A stretch of DNA of 9,014 nucleotides from JBEKVE01 sp049514335 (GCA_049514335.1 JBEKVE010000121.1:1-9014), one strand, 5' to 3'. Positions 1 through 6,404 are shown, counted from the stretch's first letter. The notes: a model not told the origin generated them from the letters alone. Made by a program: numbers and translations.

Positions 1-259
1 CGGCGTGGAGGAGGTGGCGGTGTTCGGCGTGAGCGACGACGAATGGGGTGAGCGCGTGTGCGCGGCGGTGGTGGGCACCGCCCACGAGCCGGCGCTGCGC
101 CAGCACGCCGCCCGGCGTCTCGCCCCCTACAAGCGCCCCAAGGCGTACTTCGTGGTGGGCGAGCTCCCCCATACCGCCACCGGCAAGCTGCGCCGGCGCG
201 ACCTGCCGGCCCTGCTCGGGTTGACCCCGCCCCCGCCCGACCCGGGTGGCGAAGGCTGA
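1..259 (+). CDS. Acyl-CoA synthetase / AMP-dependent ligase, C-terminal fragment (5' end outside window)
   Basis: This is the last ~85 codons of an ANL-superfamily adenylate-forming enzyme, read in the frame whose first full codon is at 2 and ending with TGA at 257-259. The visible part is the small mobile C-terminal domain. It opens with a strand motif (VEEVAVFGVSDDEWGERV) and contains LAPYKRPK followed by the A10 motif PHTATGKLRRRDL, whose lysine completes the adenylation site in this family. A short proline-rich tail follows. Such enzymes activate a carboxylic acid with ATP and transfer it to CoA in the cytoplasm. The substrate cannot be told from this fragment because the substrate-binding N-terminal domain is missing. 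The gene points the same way as the following dehydrogenase but is separated from it by about 100 bases containing a strong hairpin, so a shared operon is doubtful. Confidence 0.9.
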   Translation, partial: GVEEVAVFGVSDDEWGERVCAAVVGTAHEPALRQHAARRLAPYKRPKAYFVVGELPHTATGKLRRRDLPALLGLTPPPPDPGGEG

Positions 260-271
260 CGATCCCCCCGA

Positions 272-293
272 CGGCGCCGGAGCGGCGGCGCCG
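272..293 (+). terminator. GC-rich perfect hairpin after the acyl-CoA synthetase gene
   Basis: Positions 272-279 (CGGCGCCG) and 286-293 (CGGCGCCG) form a perfect 8-bp stem with a 6-base loop, starting 12 bases after the TGA at 257-259. There is no T-run after it, so it is not a classical intrinsic terminator. Actinobacterial hairpins without U-tracts are often proposed as terminators, and the position fits. Each arm is itself palindromic, which weakens the case. The terminator role is inference. Confidence 0.45.
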
Positions 294-361
294 AGCCGGC
301 ACGGGCGCGTCGTCTGGCACGCCGTCGTGTCGGGCCCCTGGAGGTGGGGGATGATCTGACT

Positions 362-1726
362 ATGCCCATCGCCACCGTCAACCCCACCACCGGGGAGACC
401 GAAAAGGTCTTCGAGCCTCTCTCCGACGAGGAGCTGCAGGCCAAGCTGGCCGCGGCCCAGTCCGGTTTCGCCACCTGGCGCGCCACGTCCTTCGAGGAGC
501 GTGCGCACCTGGCCCGGGCGGCGGCGGAGCTGCTCGAGGGGGAGCTGCCCGCCATCGCCGCCGTGCTCACCACCGAGATGGGCAAGACCTTCGCCTCGGC
601 CAAGGCCGAGACGGCCAAGTGCGCCACCGCCCTGCGGTTCTTCGCCGAGCACGCCCGATCCATGCTGGCCGACGTCCCGGTGCACAGCGACGCCCGCCAG
701 AGCTTCGTGCGATACGGGCCCATGGGCCCGGTCCTGGCCGTCATGCCGTGGAACTTCCCGCTGTGGCAGGTGATGCGGTTCGCGGCGCCGGGCCTCATGG
801 CCGGCAACGTCGGTCTGCTCAAGCACGCCTCCAACGTGCCCCAGACCGCCCTGCTCATCGAGGATGTGTTCCGCCGGGCCGGCTATCCCGCCGGCGCCTT
901 CCAGACGTTGCTCATCGAATCGGGGAGGGTCGACGGGGTCATCGAGGACGATCGGGTTCGCGCCGTGACCCTCACCGGGTCCGAGGCCGCCGGGCGCTCC
1001 GTGGCCGCCACCGCCGGACGGGCCCTCAAGAAGTCGGTGCTCGAGCTCGGGGGCAGCGACCCCTTTGTCGTGCTGGCGTCGGCCGACGTCGAGCGGGCCG
1101 TGGCCGTGGGGGTGCAGGCCCGTACGCAGAACAACGGGCAGAGCTGCATCGCCGCCAAGCGCTTCATTGTCCACACCGACGTGTACGACGCCTTCGAGGA
1201 AGCGTTCGTCGCCGCCATGGAAGGACTCGTTGTCGGCGACCCCATGCAACCCGCCACCGGGGTGGGACCGTTGGCCACGGCGCAGGGCCGCGTCGATGTC
1301 CACGAGCAGGTGGAGGACGCCCGCGCCCACGGTGCCGCCATCCTGTGCGGAGGGGCGTCGGGGGAGGGGCCCGGGTTCTTCTACCGCCCCACCGTCATCG
1401 CCCGCATCACCCCCGCCATGCGCGTCTTCGAAGAGGAGGTGTTCGGCCCGGTGGCGCTGCTGCACGAGGCACAGGACGCCGCCGACGCGCTGGTCAAGGC
1501 GAACGACACCGGATTCGGACTGGGAGCGAGCGTGTGGACCGAGGACGCCGACGAGCGCGAGCGGTTCGTCCAAGACCTCGATGTGGGCATGGTGTTCGTG
1601 AACGCCATGGTCGCCTCCACTCCCGAACTTCCCTTCGGGGGCACCAAGCGCTCGGGGTACGGGCGTGAGCTCGCCGATCTCGGCATCAAGGAGTTCTGCG
1701 AGGTGAAGTCGGTCTGGAGGTCCTAG
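362..1726 (+). CDS. gabD1: Succinate-semialdehyde dehydrogenase, GabD1-like
   Basis: This 454-residue aldehyde dehydrogenase probably oxidises succinate semialdehyde to succinate with NAD(P)+ in the cytoplasm. It matches my memory of the M. tuberculosis GabD1 type along its whole length, starting at the N-terminus (MPIATVNPTTGE here). Visible motifs are VMPWNFPLWQ (oxyanion/cofactor region), LLKHASNVPQ, TLTGSEAAG (cofactor loop), LELGGSDPF with the general base Glu228, NNGQSCIAAKRF with the catalytic Cys262, EEVFGPVA and PFGGTKRSGYGREL. The length is normal for the family. I chose the ATG at 362 rather than the in-frame GTG at 344 because the homologous N-terminus begins there and a purine-rich GGAGGTGGGGG lies at 340-350. 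Cofactor preference and exact substrate are inferred from family resemblance; related aldehydes are possible. No gab or TCA partner is adjacent, and the marR gene is convergent. Confidence 0.88.
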   Translation: MPIATVNPTTGETEKVFEPLSDEELQAKLAAAQSGFATWRATSFEERAHLARAAAELLEGELPAIAAVLTTEMGKTFASAKAETAKCATALRFFAEHARSMLADVPVHSDARQSFVRYGPMGPVLAVMPWNFPLWQVMRFAAPGLMAGNVGLLKHASNVPQTALLIEDVFRRAGYPAGAFQTLLIESGRVDGVIEDDRVRAVTLTGSEAAGRSVAATAGRALKKSVLELGGSDPFVVLASADVERAVAVGVQARTQNNGQSCIAAKRFIVHTDVYDAFEEAFVAAMEGLVVGDPMQPATGVGPLATAQGRVDVHEQVEDARAHGAAILCGGASGEGPGFFYRPTVIARITPAMRVFEEEVFGPVALLHEAQDAADALVKANDTGFGLGASVWTEDADERERFVQDLDVGMVFVNAMVASTPELPFGGTKRSGYGRELADLGIKEFCEVKSVWRS

Positions 1727-1740
1727 GCCGCCGACCGGCC

Positions 1741-1808
1741 CGGCTTCAGGACCAGCCCGGCCTCAGGACCAGCCCGGCCTCAGGACCAGCCCGGCCTCAG
1801 GACCAGCC
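1741..1808. repeat. Four tandem copies of a 17-bp repeat between convergent genes
   Basis: The unit CGGCCTCAGGACCAGCC occurs four times head to tail at 1741-1757, 1758-1774, 1775-1791 and 1792-1808. The first copy differs only by T for C at its fifth base; the other three are identical. The array fills most of the gap between the dehydrogenase stop (1726) and the convergent marR gene. The fourth unit overlaps the last codons and TGA stop (1797-1799) of marR, so the other three look like duplicated copies of the marR 3' end. The near-identity suggests recent slippage or a variable-number repeat. Confidence 0.95.
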
Positions 1809-2366
1809 CGGGGCCCAGTGCAGCTCGGGCCCCTCGCCCGCCGCCGCCGCCAGCAGGGTGAGCGAGCTGACGAGCTGGCGCCGGAGCGGCACCGGGATGG
1901 CACCGAGCAGATCGCTCACCTCGTCGCGACGACGGTGGGTGACGTCGGCGACGATGCGGCGACCGGCCGCCGTGATGGCCAGCTTGACCTCGCGGCGGTC
2001 GAGCTCGTCGCGGGTGCGCGACACGAGCTCCTTGCGCACCAGGCGGTCGCACATGCGCGTGGCGGTGGACGGGCTGACACCGAGCGCCTCGGCCAGGTCC
2101 GCCAGCCGGCGGGGCCCGCCGCAGGCGAGAACGACCAACGTGCGGTATTGCGGGAGCGTGACATCGTCGGCGTTGCCGGCCAGGGAGCGCATGGCGATGC
2201 CGACCAGGGCGCGGCTGGCGAGGATGATCGCCTCGGTCACCTCTTCGTCGTTGGGCTCCAGCGCGCTATCGGCGTGCCCGGGGACAGGACGTCCCCCGGG
2301 TACACGCCCCGCCGCTCGCTCCGTCGCCGGGCGCTCGTCGGGGCGAGTCGCCGTGGCCGTGGCCAT
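1797..2366 (-). CDS. MarR-family transcriptional regulator
   Basis: This 189-residue protein is predicted to be a dimeric winged-helix DNA-binding regulator of the MarR family. The first ~40 residues are polar, low-complexity and probably disordered. The dimerisation helix follows (NDEEVTEAIILASRALVGIA, about 39-58). The helix-turn-helix lies at about 87-111 (LADLAEALGVSPSTATRMCDRLV), and the wing with the family D-x-R signature (ELDRREVKLAITAAG) at about 121-135. The C-terminal helix includes PLRRQLVSSL. The start is the ATG at 2366. Its upstream GGAG directly abuts the ATG, so the ribosome site is poor; an in-frame GTG at 2381 or leaderless translation is possible. A 16-bp palindrome at 2382-2397 suggests autoregulation. 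The ligand and targets are unknown. It follows met8 on the same strand after 151 bases, so it is probably transcribed separately. Confidence 0.88.
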   Translation of the reverse strand: MATATATRPDERPATERAAGRVPGGRPVPGHADSALEPNDEEVTEAIILASRALVGIAMRSLAGNADDVTLPQYRTLVVLACGGPRRLADLAEALGVSPSTATRMCDRLVRKELVSRTRDELDRREVKLAITAAGRRIVADVTHRRRDEVSDLLGAIPVPLRRQLVSSLTLLAAAAGEGPELHWAPGWS

Positions 2367-2381
2367 CTCCGTCGTGGGCAC

Positions 2382-2397
2382 CGGCAAAGTATTGCCG
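2382..2397. promoter_or_regulatory. 16-bp perfect-arm palindrome, candidate MarR operator
   Basis: Positions 2382-2387 (CGGCAA) and 2392-2397 (TTGCCG) are perfect inverted arms around AGTA. The site lies 15 bases upstream of the marR ATG and is more AT-rich than its surroundings. On the minus strand it contains TACTTT, a plausible -10 element, although no convincing -35 is visible. Size and position match the usual autoregulatory operator of MarR proteins. The assignment is inference. Confidence 0.55.
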
Positions 2398-2433
2398 ATG
2401 GCGCCGTGGCGCGCCCGTGGGGCGCCGCGCCAT
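2398..2433 (-). other. GC-rich inverted repeat between met8 and marR
   Basis: Within the 151-base gap between the met8 stop (2518) and the marR start, ATGGCGC at 2398-2404 is the inverse of GCGCCAT at 2427-2433. Further short arms lie inside (GGCGC at 2408-2412 against GCGCC at 2422-2426). It could end met8 transcription or be structural, but there is no T-run and chance pairing is common at this base composition. The rest of the gap shows nothing recognisable. Confidence 0.25.
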
Positions 2434-2517
2434 GCGCTCGGGGCCGACGAGAGCGCTGCGGGCACGACGGACGCGTGGTGTGGCTCGGGTGCAGCGTGCC
2501 GGAGCCACCGGTGCACG

Positions 2518-3207
2518 TCAGGCGGGTGGAGACGTGCGCCTCTCCACGTAGGGGGCGAGAAACGCGTCGAGCGCGACACGGGCCTCGGCGAGGTGCCCAG
2601 CGCGCACGAGGGCCGGAACCGGTCCCTCGAGCAGCGTCGTCCAGTCGACGTTCTCGGTCGACATGCCCTGCGCCTGGACCCGTCGCCGCCCCTCTTCGAG
2701 CAACGCCGCCAGCTCGCCGACGCCGGTGCCGAGCGCGTCCACGGCGCGGTCGCGCAGCCATCCCGCCAGGGCGGGACTGGCGCCACCGGTCGACACCGAC
2801 ACGGTCACGGACCCGTCGCGTCCTACGGCGGGGAGGAGGAAGGTGCAGCGCTCCTTGTCGTCGGCGACGTTGACCCACACGCCGGCCGCGGAGGCGTCAC
2901 GGAACACCGCGTCGTCCACGTCGGGGACGCCGGTGGCCGCCACCACCAGGGAGAATTCCGCCGCCTCGCCGGGGGTATAGGGGCGCAGATGCACGTCGAG
3001 GGGTGATTCGTCGATGGCGGCGATCAGTCCCGCCCGGGCCAACTCGCCCACGGCCACGTGCGCCTCGGGTGCCACGACCGTCACTGCCGCCCCGCACGTC
3101 AACAGGCCGGCGATCTTGCGCGCTGCCACGTGCCCGCCTCCCACCACCAGGCAGCGGCGCCCTTTCACGACCAGACCCACCGGGTAGACGGGCGCGTCCC
3201 CGTCCAT
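2518..3207 (-). CDS. Precorrin-2 dehydrogenase / sirohydrochlorin ferrochelatase (Met8/CysG N-domain type)
   Basis: This 229-residue protein is predicted to oxidise precorrin-2 to sirohydrochlorin with NAD+ and insert iron, the last steps to siroheme, the cofactor of the sulfite reductase in this window. The N-terminal Rossmann fold shows LVVGGGHVAARKI with the glycine motif at about 23-28, and AAVTVVAP at about 40-47. The catalytic region VNVADDKERCTFLLPA (about 112-127) carries Asp116-Asp117, matching the conserved Asp of CysG/Met8p. SVTVSVSTGGASPALA (about 133-148) is the usual continuation. It lacks the uroporphyrinogen methyltransferase domain of full CysG, so another gene must supply precorrin-2. 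The ATG at 3207 has AGGGG 8 bases upstream. The in-frame TTG at 3213 would sit only 2 bases from it. The gene follows cysN by 55 bases and probably shares its transcript. Confidence 0.9.
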   Translation of the reverse strand: MDGDAPVYPVGLVVKGRRCLVVGGGHVAARKIAGLLTCGAAVTVVAPEAHVAVGELARAGLIAAIDESPLDVHLRPYTPGEAAEFSLVVAATGVPDVDDAVFRDASAAGVWVNVADDKERCTFLLPAVGRDGSVTVSVSTGGASPALAGWLRDRAVDALGTGVGELAALLEEGRRRVQAQGMSTENVDWTTLLEGPVPALVRAGHLAEARVALDAFLAPYVERRTSPPA

Positions 3208-3262
3208 GCTCAACGCCCCTCGGGGATCGCCCCGGTGGCGCGGCGCGGTGGTGTCGGCACGC

Positions 3263-4558
3263 TCAAGCCGAGGGTGACAGGGCCAGGGCCGGCGCCCCCA
3301 CCATGGCCGCCGCCACCGTGGCGTGGGTCAGCTCGTCGATCACGACGAAGCTCCCGGTGACCCGGTTGCGTCGGTACGGGTCGACCACGAGGGGCGTGCC
3401 CACCACGAACCGCACCACCCCGATGTCGTTGGCCCCGAGCGCGGTGGCCGGGTCGAGCTCGAGGGTGTCCACGTCCAGGCGACCGGCGACCGACAGCACC
3501 TGGGCGGGCGCCAGTCGGGTGGTGTGCTTGACCCGGAACCGCCTCCCCGCTTCGAGCGGCGCATCGGCGAACCAGCACACGGTGGCGTCGAACTCGCGTT
3601 CCACGCTCGGTGGATCCTCCACCGAAGCGATCAGGTCGCCGCGCGACACGTCCAGCTCGTCGGCGAGCCGCACCGTCACCGACAGCGCCGCCGAGGCCTC
3701 GTCGAGGGGCCCGTCGAAGGTCTCCACCGAGGTGATCCGGCTCCGCTGACCGCCGGGGAGCACGACCACCTCGTCCCCGGGGCGCAGCGTGCCACCGTTG
3801 ACCATGCCGGCGTAGCTGCGGCCCCCGCCGCGGTGGCGCACCACCCACTGCACCGGGAGCCTGGTCCCGCCGTCCTGCCCGGCCCAGGCACCGGCCGGTG
3901 CCTCCTCGAGCGCACCGAGCACGGTGGGGCCCGAGTACCACGGTGTGAGCGTCGACGACTCGACGACGTTGTCACCGAGGAGGGCGGACGCCGGCACGGT
4001 GCGGACGCTGTCGATGCCGAGCCGCAGCGCCAGCGCCCTGGCCTCGGTGTCGACCGCCTCGTAGGCGGCGCGGTCCCACCCCGTCAGGTCCATCTTGTTG
4101 GCCACCACCACGAGGTGGCGCACCCCGAGGAGCGCGGCGATGCACAGATGACGCCTCGTCTGCTCCCGCATGCCGGTGGTGGCGTCCACCACGGCCACGG
4201 CCAGATCGGCGGTCGAGGCCCCCGTCGCCATGTTCCTCGTGTACTGGACGTGGCCGGGGCAGTCGGCGATGACGAACGTGCGCCGCGGCGTGGAGGCGTA
4301 GCGGTAGGCCACGTCGATGGTGATGCCCTGCTCGCGCTCGGCGCGCAGCCCGTCGGTGACGAAGGCCAGGTCCACGCCGTCGGCACCCCGGCGGCGGCTG
4401 GCCGAGGACAGCGCCTCGAGCTGGTCCTCGAACAGCTGCCTGGTGTCGTGCAGGAGGCGGCCGATCAGCGTGGACTTGCCGTCGTCGACCGAGCCGATGG
4501 TGGCCAGGCGCAACAGGGCAGAGCCCGGATCGGCGCCGGTGTCAGGAGAAGCGGGCAT
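3263..4558 (-). CDS. cysN: Sulfate adenylyltransferase subunit 1 (GTPase CysN)
   Basis: This 431-residue protein is the GTP-hydrolysing subunit of ATP sulfurylase. With CysD it makes adenosine 5'-phosphosulfate (APS) from ATP and sulfate, and GTP hydrolysis helps drive the unfavourable reaction. It has the elongation-factor fold: P-loop GSVDDGKST (22-30), switch I EQGITID (76-82), DCPGH (99-103), NKMD (154-157) and SALLGDN as G5-like. Beta-barrel domains follow (PVQWVVRHRGGGRSYAGMVNGG onward). The protein ends after the barrels, so it lacks the fused APS-kinase (CysC) domain found in mycobacterial CysNC. No cysC is seen in the window, which favours an APS rather than PAPS route. The ATG at 4558 is 1 base after the cysD stop, with only a weak ribosome site, so translation is probably coupled to cysD. 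Confidence 0.95.
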   Translation of the reverse strand: MPASPDTGADPGSALLRLATIGSVDDGKSTLIGRLLHDTRQLFEDQLEALSSASRRRGADGVDLAFVTDGLRAEREQGITIDVAYRYASTPRRTFVIADCPGHVQYTRNMATGASTADLAVAVVDATTGMREQTRRHLCIAALLGVRHLVVVANKMDLTGWDRAAYEAVDTEARALALRLGIDSVRTVPASALLGDNVVESSTLTPWYSGPTVLGALEEAPAGAWAGQDGGTRLPVQWVVRHRGGGRSYAGMVNGGTLRPGDEVVVLPGGQRSRITSVETFDGPLDEASAALSVTVRLADELDVSRGDLIASVEDPPSVEREFDATVCWFADAPLEAGRRFRVKHTTRLAPAQVLSVAGRLDVDTLELDPATALGANDIGVVRFVVGTPLVVDPYRRNRVTGSFVVIDELTHATVAAAMVGAPALALSPSA

Positions 4559-4559
4559 C

Positions 4560-5519
4560 TCAGAAGTAGCCCTCGCGCTTGCGCTCCTCCATCGAGGTCT
4601 CAGAGAAGCGGTCGTCGGCCCGGGTGGCGCCCCGCTCGCTCACGCGGGCCGTGGCCACCTCGGAGATGACCTCGTCGACGGTCCGGGCCCCGGAGCGCAC
4701 CGCCCCTGTGCAGGTGGCGTCGCCGACGGTGCGGAAGCGGACCGTCTCCTCCTCGACCTGCTCGCCGGGGGTCGGCTCGACCCACTCCGACACCGCCAGC
4801 ACCATGCCCTGGCGCTCGACCACGGGGCGGCGGTGGGCGAAGTAGATGGAGGGGAGGGCGATCTCCTCGCGCCGGACGTAGCGCCACACGTCGAGCTCGG
4901 TCCAGTCCGACAGAGGGAACGCCCGCAGGTGCTCACCGGTGCGGACCCGGCCGTGGTAGAGCTGCCACAGCTCGGGGCGCTGGTTGCGGGGGTCCCACTG
5001 CCCGAAGGCGTCGCGGAAGGACAGGATCCGCTCCTTGGCCCGCGCCTTGTCCTCGTCGCGGCGCGCCCCGCCGATGCAGGCGTCGAACCCGTGGGCGGTG
5101 ACAGCCGCCAGCAGCGTGGCGCTCTGCAGACGGTTGCGCGACCCACGGGGCCCGGGGTCGGGCACGAGGCCCCCGTCGATGGAGTCCTGCACCGAGGCCA
5201 CCAGGAGCTCCTCACCGAGGTCGGCCATGGTCTTGTCGCGGTACTCGAGCACCTCGGGGAAGTTGTGCCCGGTGTCGACGTGCAGCACGGGGAAGGGGAG
5301 GCGTCCCGGCCGGAAGGCCTTCTGCGCCAGGCGGAGCAGCACCGCCGAGTCCTTGCCCCCGCTGAACAGCAGCACCGGCCGCTCGCACTCGGCGGCCACC
5401 TCCCGCAGGACGAACACGGCATGGGCCTCGAGGAGGTCCAGGTGGTCGGGCCTCCTCCGGCGACCGGGTCCGTCAGCGCCGGCGTCGCCGGAGTGGGGGG
5501 CGTCGATGATGGTGGTCAT
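4560..5519 (-). CDS. cysD: Sulfate adenylyltransferase subunit 2 (CysD)
   Basis: This 319-residue catalytic subunit of ATP sulfurylase adenylates sulfate to APS, the first step of sulfate assimilation. It belongs to the PP-loop ATP pyrophosphatase fold, with SGGKDS at 53-58. Other family landmarks are HVDTGHNFPEV, the ACIGGARRDEDKARAKER segment, FPLSDWTELDVWRYV and the conserved C-terminal tail ending KREGYF. The length is slightly above the usual ~300 because of a ~20-residue polar N-terminal extension. The ATG at 5519 has GGAG at 5529-5532, 9 bases upstream, a good ribosome site. The gene heads the cysD-cysN-met8 operon and is divergent from cysH across a ~210-bp regulatory region. Confidence 0.96.
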   Translation of the reverse strand: MTTIIDAPHSGDAGADGPGRRRRPDHLDLLEAHAVFVLREVAAECERPVLLFSGGKDSAVLLRLAQKAFRPGRLPFPVLHVDTGHNFPEVLEYRDKTMADLGEELLVASVQDSIDGGLVPDPGPRGSRNRLQSATLLAAVTAHGFDACIGGARRDEDKARAKERILSFRDAFGQWDPRNQRPELWQLYHGRVRTGEHLRAFPLSDWTELDVWRYVRREEIALPSIYFAHRRPVVERQGMVLAVSEWVEPTPGEQVEEETVRFRTVGDATCTGAVRSGARTVDEVISEVATARVSERGATRADDRFSETSMEERKREGYF

Positions 5520-5559
5520 GGCTGGCCGCTCCGATGTTGCGGGGCTCGTACTCCGGTCC

Positions 5560-5574
5560 CACCCGAAAAGGGTG
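5560..5574. other. Short hairpin in the cysD leader
   Basis: CACCC at 5560-5564 and GGGTG at 5570-5574 form a 5-bp stem with an A-rich 5-base loop (on the minus-strand transcript, TTTTC). It would lie in the predicted 5' leader of cysD, between the proposed promoter and the ribosome site. The leader is too short for a known SAM riboswitch. The stem may be chance. Confidence 0.25.
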
Positions 5575-5595
5575 AAAACCTGATCTGATTAGTCA

Positions 5596-5624
5596 TCTAT
5601 AGTAGTGGGCGACGGGCCGGACAA
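5596..5624 (-). promoter_or_regulatory. Candidate sigma-70-type promoter for cysD-cysN-met8
   Basis: Read on the minus strand, TTGTCC (plus 5619-5624) is followed after 17 bases by TATAGA (plus 5596-5601). These match TTGACA/TATAAT at four of six and five of six positions. Transcription would start near 5589, giving a ~70-base leader to the cysD ATG. The site lies in the only AT-rich patch of the intergenic region. It is predicted by pattern only. Confidence 0.45.
5598..5603 (+). promoter_or_regulatory. Candidate -10 element for cysH-sir-frhB, overlapping the cysD promoter
   Basis: TATAGT on the plus strand overlaps the proposed cysD -10 on the other strand, so the two divergent transcripts could share one control point. 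No good -35 lies at 17 bases; the nearest candidate is TGAAAA at 5573-5578 with a 19-base spacer. If used, the cysH leader would be ~120 bases. Upstream, the imperfect palindrome TGATTAGTCA (5587-5596) and the doubled CTGAT could bind a regulator. Confidence 0.3.
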
Positions 5625-5685
5625 GTCCCTGCCCGCCATAGCGTCGAGGATGGACCACCGGCTTCCCACCCCCGGGAGTCGGTGC

Positions 5686-5715
5686 CACCGCCGGGCCCGG
5701 CACCGCCGGGCCCGA
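5686..5715. repeat. 15-bp tandem duplication just before the cysH ribosome site
   Basis: The 15-mer CACCGCCGGGCCCGG at 5686-5700 is repeated at 5701-5715 with only the last base changed to A. Each copy carries the palindrome core CCGGGCCC. In addition, GGTGCC at 5681-5686 can pair with GGCACC at 5699-5704. The result is a GC-rich structured leader ending 2 bases before the Shine-Dalgarno sequence. Whether it affects translation is unknown. Confidence 0.8.
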
Positions 5716-5717
5716 AC

Positions 5718-5724
5718 AGGAGGG
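5718..5724 (+). promoter_or_regulatory. Ribosome binding site that fixes the cysH start
   Basis: AGGAGGG at 5718-5724 is close to the ideal anti-16S sequence and lies 5 bases before the GTG at 5730. It decides between that codon and the upstream in-frame GTG at 5682, which would only add a proline-rich stretch translated from the duplicated leader. Confidence 0.8.
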
Positions 5725-5729
5725 CCGCC

Positions 5730-6404
5730 GTGGGCACAGGGCTGGAGACGGGCGTCGACGTCGAAGAACTGGCGGCGCTCTCCACCCAATTCGAGACGGC
5801 GCCGGCCGGCAAGGTGCTGGCCTGGGCGCTCGAGCGCTTCGGCCGGGACATCAGCCTGGCCTGCTCCTTCCAGGACTGCGTGATCGTGGACCTCGCCGTG
5901 GCTGTGGACCCCGCCGTCGAGGTGCTGTTCCTCGATACCGGCTTCCACTTTCCCGAGACGCTCGCCTACGTGGAGGAGGTGCGGGCCCGCTACGACCTCA
6001 ACCTGCGCGTCGTGCACCCCGGGCCCGAGGCCGACGCCTGGCCGTGCGGCTCCGAGCGCTGCTGCGAGCTGCGCAAGGTGGCCCCTCTCGCCCGCGCCCT
6101 CACCGGACGCCGCGCCTGGATCACCGGCCTGAAGCGCACCGACGCCGCCACCCGGTCCGACGCCCCCATCGTGGGGTGGGACGAGGCCCGTGCCATGGTG
6201 AAAGTGAACCCGCTGGCCACGTGGACCGACGACGACATCGCCCACTACGAGGTCGACCACGGGCTCCCGACGCACCCGCTGTTGTCGCAGGGCTACCGCT
6301 CCATCGGATGCGCGCCGACCACGCGGCCGGTGGCACTCGGTGAGGACCCCCGGGCCGGACGGTGGTCGGGGAGCGGCAAGACCGAGTGCGGTCTGCACGG
6401 TTGA
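5730..6404 (+). CDS. cysH: Assimilatory APS/PAPS reductase (CysH) with a non-canonical cluster motif
   Basis: This 224-residue protein is predicted to reduce APS (or PAPS) to sulfite in the cytoplasm, normally with thioredoxin. The nucleotide-binding SLACSFQD region is at about 42-49, followed by FLDTGFHFPETL and the substrate-binding GLKRTDAATRSD. The catalytic cysteine is in the C-terminal KTECGLHG motif (Cys220). Cluster-bearing APS reductases have CC plus CxxC as [4Fe-4S] ligands. Here Cys111-Cys112 and Cys194 are present, but the fourth position is Thr197 (GCAPTTRPV instead of the expected GCxPC). That could mean an altered or absent cluster, a replacement ligand (Cys106 is near), or a different substrate. 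Cluster-free PAPS reductases usually lose all four cysteines. The gene starts at a GTG with a strong ribosome site and overlaps sir by one base (TGATG), so the two are probably coupled. Confidence 0.88.
   Translation: MGTGLETGVDVEELAALSTQFETAPAGKVLAWALERFGRDISLACSFQDCVIVDLAVAVDPAVEVLFLDTGFHFPETLAYVEEVRARYDLNLRVVHPGPEADAWPCGSERCCELRKVAPLARALTGRRAWITGLKRTDAATRSDAPIVGWDEARAMVKVNPLATWTDDDIAHYEVDHGLPTHPLLSQGYRSIGCAPTTRPVALGEDPRAGRWSGSGKTECGLHG

Noticed and set aside
1741..1808. CRISPR array
   Set aside because: The units are directly adjacent without spacers, are only 17 bp long, and no cas genes are present.
1797..2786. Long minus-strand open frame of 329 codons covering marR and continuing upstream
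   Set aside because: The part above 2381 overlaps met8 in another frame and is arginine- and proline-rich with no family motif. Only the MarR part from 2366 looks real.
3323..4669. Long plus-strand open frame (448 codons) opposite cysN
   Set aside because: It is antisense to a clear cysN gene, and its His/Gly/Arg-rich composition is typical of GC-rich shadow frames.
4317..5588. Long plus-strand open frame (423 codons) opposite cysD
   Set aside because: It is antisense to cysD, shows no domain motif, and has shadow-like composition.
5682..5729. GTG at 5682 as the cysH start
   Set aside because: It would add 16 proline-rich residues encoded by the duplicated leader and has no good ribosome site, whereas AGGAGGG precedes the GTG at 5730.
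5520..5729. SAM or other known riboswitch between cysD and cysH
   Set aside because: I could not find the paired conserved cores or a multi-helix layout. The cysD leader is too short, and the cysH leader is only GC-rich repeats.
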